DNA of 64,000 bases from Caenorhabditis remanei (lineage: Eukaryota; Nematoda; Chromadorea; Rhabditida; Rhabditidae). The stretch spans positions 6,386,001 through 6,450,000 of the forward strand of contig NC_071329.1 of the NCBI RefSeq assembly GCF_010183535.1. The letters are read 5' to 3'. This document shows positions 58,498 to 64,000 of the stretch, piece by piece. Under the pieces are notes generated by a model. It did not search any database, had not been told where the DNA came from, and was given only the letters and a program-made list of their open reading frames with translations. Each line of letters begins with the position of its first letter. Position 1 is the stretch's first letter. A program made the position numbers and the translations under genes.

Positions 58498-59100
58498 CTT
58501 TAAAGAATACGAGTGTAATCTCTCCCACGGATTTTCTACTCAGACTTAAGAAAACTTGAAAAGAAATTGCCTGGTAGCCCCGATAGGTCAAATGGTAGCG
58601 CCAGAGAGAGCCCAAAATGAGAGGACTGATCGGTGAGTGAGTGAAAGGGACAACTGATGTATTCCATCCATCCAATCTCATATAATTCAGGGGGCGTGGC
58701 AAAATCACTGTATACGGCCGGATTTCTCAAGAAGATAACATGACAGGTGGTATTTGTTTGTGATGAAAATTGACCCAGACAATAGCTCCTTACGACATCT
58801 ATTGTTTGTTTGTTCTAATTACTAATAGGGGCCAGGGGAGAAAAAATAGGGAAAAAGAAGAAACGTGTTTGAAACCTCTCAAGTTTTCAGTTTTGTACCA
58901 TGACATTTTCTCGGAGCAAATAACTGTGAAATCCTCAATTCAGACCAGTTGGTGCGCGCCAATCTTTCAAAGCTACTAGTCAAGAAGCGTCACAATTAAA
59001 AGGGCGCTCCTAATACAGGTCTTCCGGTATGCTGCACCTGATTCTTTATTTCAAACTTTTCTGAATCTTAAACAAGCTTTTCTAGTCGCTGAACATAAAC
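58498..59100. other. Central spacer (loop) of the fold-back element
   Basis: About 603 bases without an inverted partner. It contains a third diverged copy (58721-58788) of a block also seen at 57779-57840 and 57951-58013, recognisable by ATTTCTC(A)(A/T)GAAGATAA…AGGTGGT…GACAATAG. A TAGGTCAAATGGTAGCGC word near 58583 looks like a tRNA A box but has no B box after it. No coding frame stands out. Confidence 0.7.
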
Positions 59101-59494
59101 TCGGTTGAGTTTCTAGACTCACTCTGTATGTCGCTGTGTTGCGCGCGTTGACCTACGAGCGCGCGCACATTTCTCGTCGCTATTTTTGTCAATTTCGCTT
59201 TTAAGGAATCTTTGTTAATTTCTCGTAACTTTTTTTCTGAAAATTGGCAGAAAGATAGATTATAATACGCAGAATCTGATACGCTTTACCGTTTGTCGAT
59301 AACTCTTCTAGAAAAAAAATTACGCGATTTTTTAGATTTTGAGACTGACGGTCTAGGTCTGGTATGTTCAACATTACAAATCGCGGCATCAAATTTCACA
59401 ACTAATCGATTGTCTTAGTTCTGTTTTAGTTACCCACATAGTCTTACATAACTTAAGTTTTTCCTGACCCCTTTAATCATTCCAACGTAAACAT

Positions 59495-59823
59495 CATAGT
59501 TGTCCGGAATCCGGATTCCGGAAGTTCCGGATTCCGGAATTCCGGGTTTTTTTGACATTCCGGTTCCGGTTCCGGATTCCGGAAAATGAAAAATGTGATT
59601 CCGGTTCCGGATTCCGGATTCCGGAAAATTAAAAATTTGATTCCGGTTCCGGTTCCGGATTCCGGAAAATGAAAAATGTGATTCCGGTTCCGGATTCCGG
59701 ATTCCGGAAAATTAAAAATTTGATTCCGGTTCCGGATTCCGGATTCCGGAAAATTAAAAATGTGATTCCGGTTCCGGATTCCGGATTCCGGTTTTTCGGA
59801 AAATGGCATTCCGTACAACTATG
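59495..59823. mobile_element. ATTCCGG-repeat element with 8-bp target duplication, inserted in the right arm
   Basis: The ends CATAGTTGT(C)CGGAAT and ATTCCG(T)ACAACTATG are inverted repeats, flanked by the identical 8-mer GTAAACAT at 59487-59494 and 59824-59831. The left arm of the fold-back carries a single uninterrupted GTAAACAT at the matching place (on its minus strand, ATGTTTAC near 58067), which proves the insertion. The body is a minisatellite of GATTCCGGTTCCGGATTCCGG with GAAAATGAAAAATGT spacers and a period near 40-60 bp. Its ends resemble those of the element at 40893 (CATACTTGT). hAT-type transposition is the likely mechanism. The open frame on the minus strand is a by-product of the repeat. 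Confidence 0.92.
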
Positions 59824-60340
59824 GTAAACATTTCAACTAATTCACACATCTCTTTCTCTCTCTATCTCGGTCTATTGTCGAACTCATTCTTCTTCACATA
59901 TTACCATCTACCTCATTATCTTCTTGGGAAATCGGTCTTTGTGGGAAACTTGGAACCTTGAACGGTCGGATTAAAGGACGCACCTGTCCTTCTCCAGATG
60001 ACAGTCGTCTCATTCCATCCTATTTCATCCTTTGTTTGAATTTTCCTATTGTCTCATTACTGTTAACACAAACCACCTGCTCACTTATCTTCATGAGAAA
60101 TCACTATTTATAACCTATCCTATTAGACCACTTGCTTTCTACTAGACTCCGCCCACTGACCCCCAGTCTCCTCACCTCATCTTCTTAGCTCAGTCGTCCA
60201 CCATCTCTTCGTACTGGATGGTGGCTTTTCTATCTTCTCTTTCACGACCATCATTGAGATATCCCAATGACCATGATTTATCTCGTAATTGTATTTTGTA
60301 ATTGTTCACTGCGTTCACAAATTATTTTTTTCTTTTTCAG

Positions 60341-60456
60341 TGCTGATCGAATAGAGAAGAAACCAACCTTCGTGAAGAGTGAGATACAGACCAGTGGAAG
60401 ATATGCAATGGAACAAGAAGATTCATCATTCAGGAACGACGGTCGCTTTGATAGAC
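60341..60456 (+). other. Exon-like open segment in the right arm
   Basis: Exactly 116 nt, as in the left arm, between TTTTTCTTTTTCAG and GTGAGTTAT. The open frame reads ADRIEKKPTFVKSEI and SGRYAMEQEDSSFRND. Both splice-like sites and the frame survive in both diverged arms, while indels occur outside the segment. Confidence 0.55.
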
Positions 60457-60499
60457 GTGAGTTATGACCGCTAGAATTAAAACACTTTATCCCTCTTTT

Positions 60500-63400
60500 C
60501 TATTGACTTCCCCCACCATTCTTATCTGTGTCGGTTCCGGTTAGACTGATCGAGCATGGCGCTGTAATAGTCTATACTTATCCGGGCTGAGGTTTACTTC
60601 AGTAGACGCGGGTTTGAATCCTCCCGGGTTAGAAATAACGAATTTATAATCAAAACTCCAAAAAAACGGAATTTATAATCAAAACTCCAAAAAAACGGAA
60701 TTTATAATCAAAACTTTCGAAAAATGGGATAATTTCTTTTCTATTGACTTCCCCCACCATTCTTATCTGTGTCGGTTCCGGTTAGACTGATCGAGCATGG
60801 CGCTGTAATAGTCTATACTTATCCGGGCTGAGGTTTACTTCAGTAGACGCGGGTTTGAATCCTCCCGGGTTAGAAATAACAAATTTATAATCAAAACTCC
60901 AAAAAAACGGAATTTATAATCAAAACTCCAAAAAACGGAATTTATAATCAAAACTTTCGAAAAATGGGATAATTTCTTTTCTATTGACTTCCCCCACCAT
61001 TCTTATCTGTGTCGGTTCCGGTTAGACTGATCGAGCATGGCGCTGTAATAGTCTATACTTATCCGGGCTGAGGTTTACTTCAGTAGACGCGGGTTTGAAT
61101 CCTCCCGGGTTAGAAATAACGAATTTATAATCAAAACTCCAAAAAAACGGAATTTATATACAAAACTTCCAGAACGGAATTTATAATCAAAACTTTCAAA
61201 AAATGAGATAATTTTTTTTTTATTGACTTCCCCCACCATTCTTATCTGTGTCGGTTCCGGTTAGACTGATCGAGCATGGCGCTGTAATAGTCTATACTTA
61301 TCCGGGCTGAGGTTTACTTCAGTAGACGCGGGTTTGAATCCTCCCGGGTTAGAAATAACGAATTTATAATCAAAACTCCAAAAAAACGGAATTTATAATC
61401 AAAACTCCAAAAAACGGAATTTATAATCAAAACTTTCAAAAAATGAGATAATTTCTTTTTTATTGACTTCCCCCACCATTCTTATCTGTGTCGGTTCCGG
61501 TTAGACTGATCGAGCATGGCGCTGTAATAGTCTATACTTATCCGGGCTGAGGTTTACTTCAGTAGACGCGGGTTTGAATCCTCCCGGGTCAGAAATAACG
61601 AATTTATAATCAAAACTCCAAAAAAACGGAATTTATAATCAAAACTCCAAAAAACGGAATTTATAATCAAAACTTTCGAAAAATGGGATAATTTCTTTTC
61701 TATTGACTTCCCCCACCATTCTTATCTGTGTCGGTTCCGGTTAGACTGATCGAGCATGGCGCTGTAATAGTCTATACTTATCCGGGCTGAGGTTTACTTC
61801 AGTAGACGCGGGTTTGAATCCTCCCGGGTTAGAAATAACGAATTTATAATCAAAACTCCAAAAAAACGGAATTTATATACAAAACTTCCAGAACGGAATT
61901 TATAATCAAAACTTTCAAAAAATGAGATAATTTTTTTTTTATTGACTTCCCCCACCATTCTTATCTGTGTCGGTTCCGGTTAGACTGATCGAGCATGGCG
62001 CTGTAATAGTCTATACTTATCCGGGCTGAGGTTTACTTCAGTAGACGCGGGTTTGAATCCTCCCGGGTTAGAAATAACGAATTTATAATCAAAACTCCAA
62101 AAAAACGGAATTTATAATCAAAACTCCAAAAAACGGAATTTATAATCAAAACTTTCAAAAAAAACGGAATTTATAATCAAAACTTTCTAAAAATGGGATA
62201 ATTTCTTTTCTATTGACTTCCCCCACCATTCTTATCTGTGTCGGTTCCGGTTAGACTGATCGAGCATGGCGCTGTAATAGTCTATACTTATCCGGGCTGA
62301 GGTTTACTTCAGTAGACGCGGGTTTGAATCCTCCCGGGTTAGAAATAACGAATTTATAATCAAAACTCCAAAAAAACGGAATTTATAATCAAAACTCCAA
62401 AAAACGGAATTTATAATCAAAACTTTCAAAAAATGAGATAATTTCTTTTTATTGACTTCCCCCACCATTCTTATCTGTGTCGGTTCCGGTTAGACTGATC
62501 GAGCATGGCGCTGTAATAGTCTATACTTATCCGGGCTGAGGTTTACTTCAGTAGACGCGGGTTTGAATCCTCCCGGGTTAGAAATAACGAATTTATAATC
62601 AAAACTCCAAAAAAACGGAATTTATATACAAAACTTCCAAAAACGGAATTTATAATCAAAACTTTCAAAAAATGAGATAATTTTTTTTTATTGACTTCCC
62701 CCACCATTCTTATCTGTGTCGGTTCCGGTTAGACTGATCGAGCATGGCGCTGTAATAGTCTATACTTGTCCGGGCTGAGGTTTACTTCAGTAGACGCGGG
62801 TTTGAATCCTCCCGGGTTAGAAATAACGAATTTATAATCAAAACTCCAAAAAAACGGAATTTATAATCAAAACTCCAAAAAACGGAATTTATAATCAAAA
62901 CTTTCAAAAAATGGGATAATTTCTTTTCTATTGACTTCCCCCACCATTCTTATCTGTGTCGGTTCCGGTTAGACTGATCGAGCATGGCGCTGTAATAGTC
63001 TATACTTATCCGGGCTGAGGTTTACTTCAGTAGACGCGGGTTTGAATCCTCCCGGGTTAGAAATAACGAATTTATAATCAAAACTCCAAAAAAAACGGAA
63101 TTTATATACAAAACTTCCAGAACGGAATTTATAATCAAAACTTTCAAAAAATGAGATAATTTTTTTTTATTGACTTCCCCCACCATTCTTATCTGTGTCG
63201 GTTCCGGTTAGACTGATCGAGCATGGCGCTGTAATAGTCTATACTTATCCGGGCTGAGGTTTACTTCAGTAGACGCGGGTTTGAATCCTCCCGGGTTAGA
63301 AATAACGAATTTATAATCAAAACTCCAAAAAAACGGAATTTATAATCAAAACTCCAAAAAACGGAATTTATAATCAAAACTTTCAAAAAATGAGATAATT

Positions 63401-64000
63401 TCTTTTTTATTGACTTCCCCCACCATTCTTATCTGTGTCGGTTCCGGTTAGACTGATCGAGCATGGCGCTGTAATAGTCTATACTTATCCGGGCTGAGGT
63501 TTACTTCAGTAGACGCGGGTTTGAATCCTCCCGGGTTAGAAATAACGAATTTATAATCAAAACTCCAAAAAAAACGGAATTTATAATCAAAACTCCAAAA
63601 AACGGAATTTATAATCAAAACTTCAAAAAAAACGGAATTTATAATCAAAACTTTCTAAAAATGGGATAATTTCTTTTCTATTGACTTCCCCCACCATTCT
63701 TATCTGTGTCGGTTCCGGTTAGACTGATCGAGCATGGCGCTGTAATAGTCTATACTTATCCGGGCTGAGGTTTACTTCAGTAGACGCGGGTTTGAATCCT
63801 CCCGGGTTAGAAATAACGAATTTATAATCAAAACTCCAAAAAAACGGAATTTATAATCAAAACTCCAAAAAACGGAATTTATAATCAAAACTTTCAAAAA
63901 TGAGATAATTTCTTTTTATTGACTTCCCCCACCATTCTTATCTGTGTCGGTTCCGGTTAGACTGATCGAGCATGGCGCTGTAATAGTCTATACTTATCCG
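60500..64000 (+). repeat. Right tandem array of tRNA-like units (14 B boxes plus a partial unit)
   Basis: GGTTTGAATCC starts at 60611, 60852, 61092, 61331, 61571, 61811, 62050, 62321, 62560, 62799, 63039, 63278, 63518 and 63789. Spacing is 239-241 except for two 271-base steps, each caused by one extra ~30-bp TTATAATCAAAACT sub-repeat. The array runs off the window in the middle of a unit. In each unit TGATCGAGCATGG (60547-60559 in the first) resembles a pol III A box with one mismatch and one extra base, and GGTTTGAATCC differs at one position from the B box GGTTCGAATCC. Between them are a CTGAGGTTTACTTCAG hairpin and an ATCCGGG…CCCGGGT pairing, but no full cloverleaf. Spacer variants (TATATACAAAACTTCC) recur every second or third unit, giving a higher-order pattern. 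Confidence 0.93.

Larger units (their letters stand above)
59101..60500. repeat. Right inner arm of the fold-back element
   Basis: The inverted partner of 57389-58497, interrupted by the 329-bp insertion at 59495-59823. Apart from the insertion the two arms are collinear over the whole length. Confidence 0.9.

Noticed and set aside
58577..58602. tRNA-like A box (TAGGTCAAATGGTAGCGC) in the fold-back loop
   Set aside because: The D-stem does not pair properly and no B box follows within 100 bases.
59477..59818. Minus-strand frame with a repeated ESGIRNRN-like peptide
   Set aside because: It is the translation of the ATTCCGG minisatellite inside a transposon-like insertion. The repeat gives an open frame by composition.
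60500..64000. Canonical tRNA genes in the array
   Set aside because: The A- and B-box-like words are present, but I could not draw a full acceptor stem, anticodon arm and cloverleaf; only short local pairings exist.
56215..64000. CRISPR-like or telomeric array
   Set aside because: The units are 240 bp with tRNA-like content. There are no short identical repeats with unique spacers and no TTAGGC telomere repeats.

Overview
The window is nuclear DNA from a nematode, most likely a Caenorhabditis species; the exact species cannot be decided from the sequence alone. The evidence is AT-rich DNA with short introns carrying the TTTTCAG-type 3' splice site, start codons that sit 0-6 bases behind such a site (the layout of spliced-leader acceptors), an SMG-8-type nonsense-mediated-decay gene, a nematode-style peptide-receptor GPCR, and a very dense load of short palindromic DNA transposons. 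Nothing bacterial is present: no operons, CRISPR, rRNA or canonical tRNA gene was seen.

Layout. 1-13 kb is gene-poor: a 19-base G tract, then a cluster of palindromic elements (4.2-5.6 kb and 11.1-12.0 kb). At 13.0-14.7 kb lies a three-exon minus-strand gene for an unrecognised 395-residue protein, with a decayed copy of part of its exon 1 at 16.1-16.3 kb and a GA-rich, probably regulatory stretch at 15.8-17.4 kb. At 20.5-26.2 kb is the plus-strand SMG8 homologue (8 inferred exons, about 881 residues), including one spot that is either a 44-base intron or a frameshift. From 26.3 to 53.2 kb there is one tentative small minus-strand gene (35.4-36.0 kb); the rest is inverted-repeat elements and two dispersed degenerate repeats, one built from (T/C)CTGTCTGTGTGTCCGGATGTCC and one from GGCCTAG/CTAGGCC. 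At 53.3-56.0 kb is a seven-exon plus-strand rhodopsin-type GPCR resembling DMSR/FMRFamide-type receptors.

From 56.2 kb to the right edge the window holds its most unusual structure: a fold-back (inverted-repeat) element of more than 7.7 kb. Each arm ends in a tandem array of ~240-bp units that carry sequences resembling the A and B boxes of a tRNA (5 units on the left, reversed; 14 complete B boxes plus a partial unit on the right, forward). The inner unique part of each arm carries the same 116-bp open, splice-site-flanked segment. Only the right arm is interrupted, by a 329-bp element made of ATTCCGG repeats with an exact 8-bp target duplication, so the empty site survives in the left arm as an internal control.

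The three confident genes do not form an obvious pathway: one belongs to RNA surveillance, one to neuropeptide or chemosensory signalling and one is unknown. Exon boundaries below were chosen by eye from GT/AG sites, open frame and phase agreement; they are not supported by transcripts.
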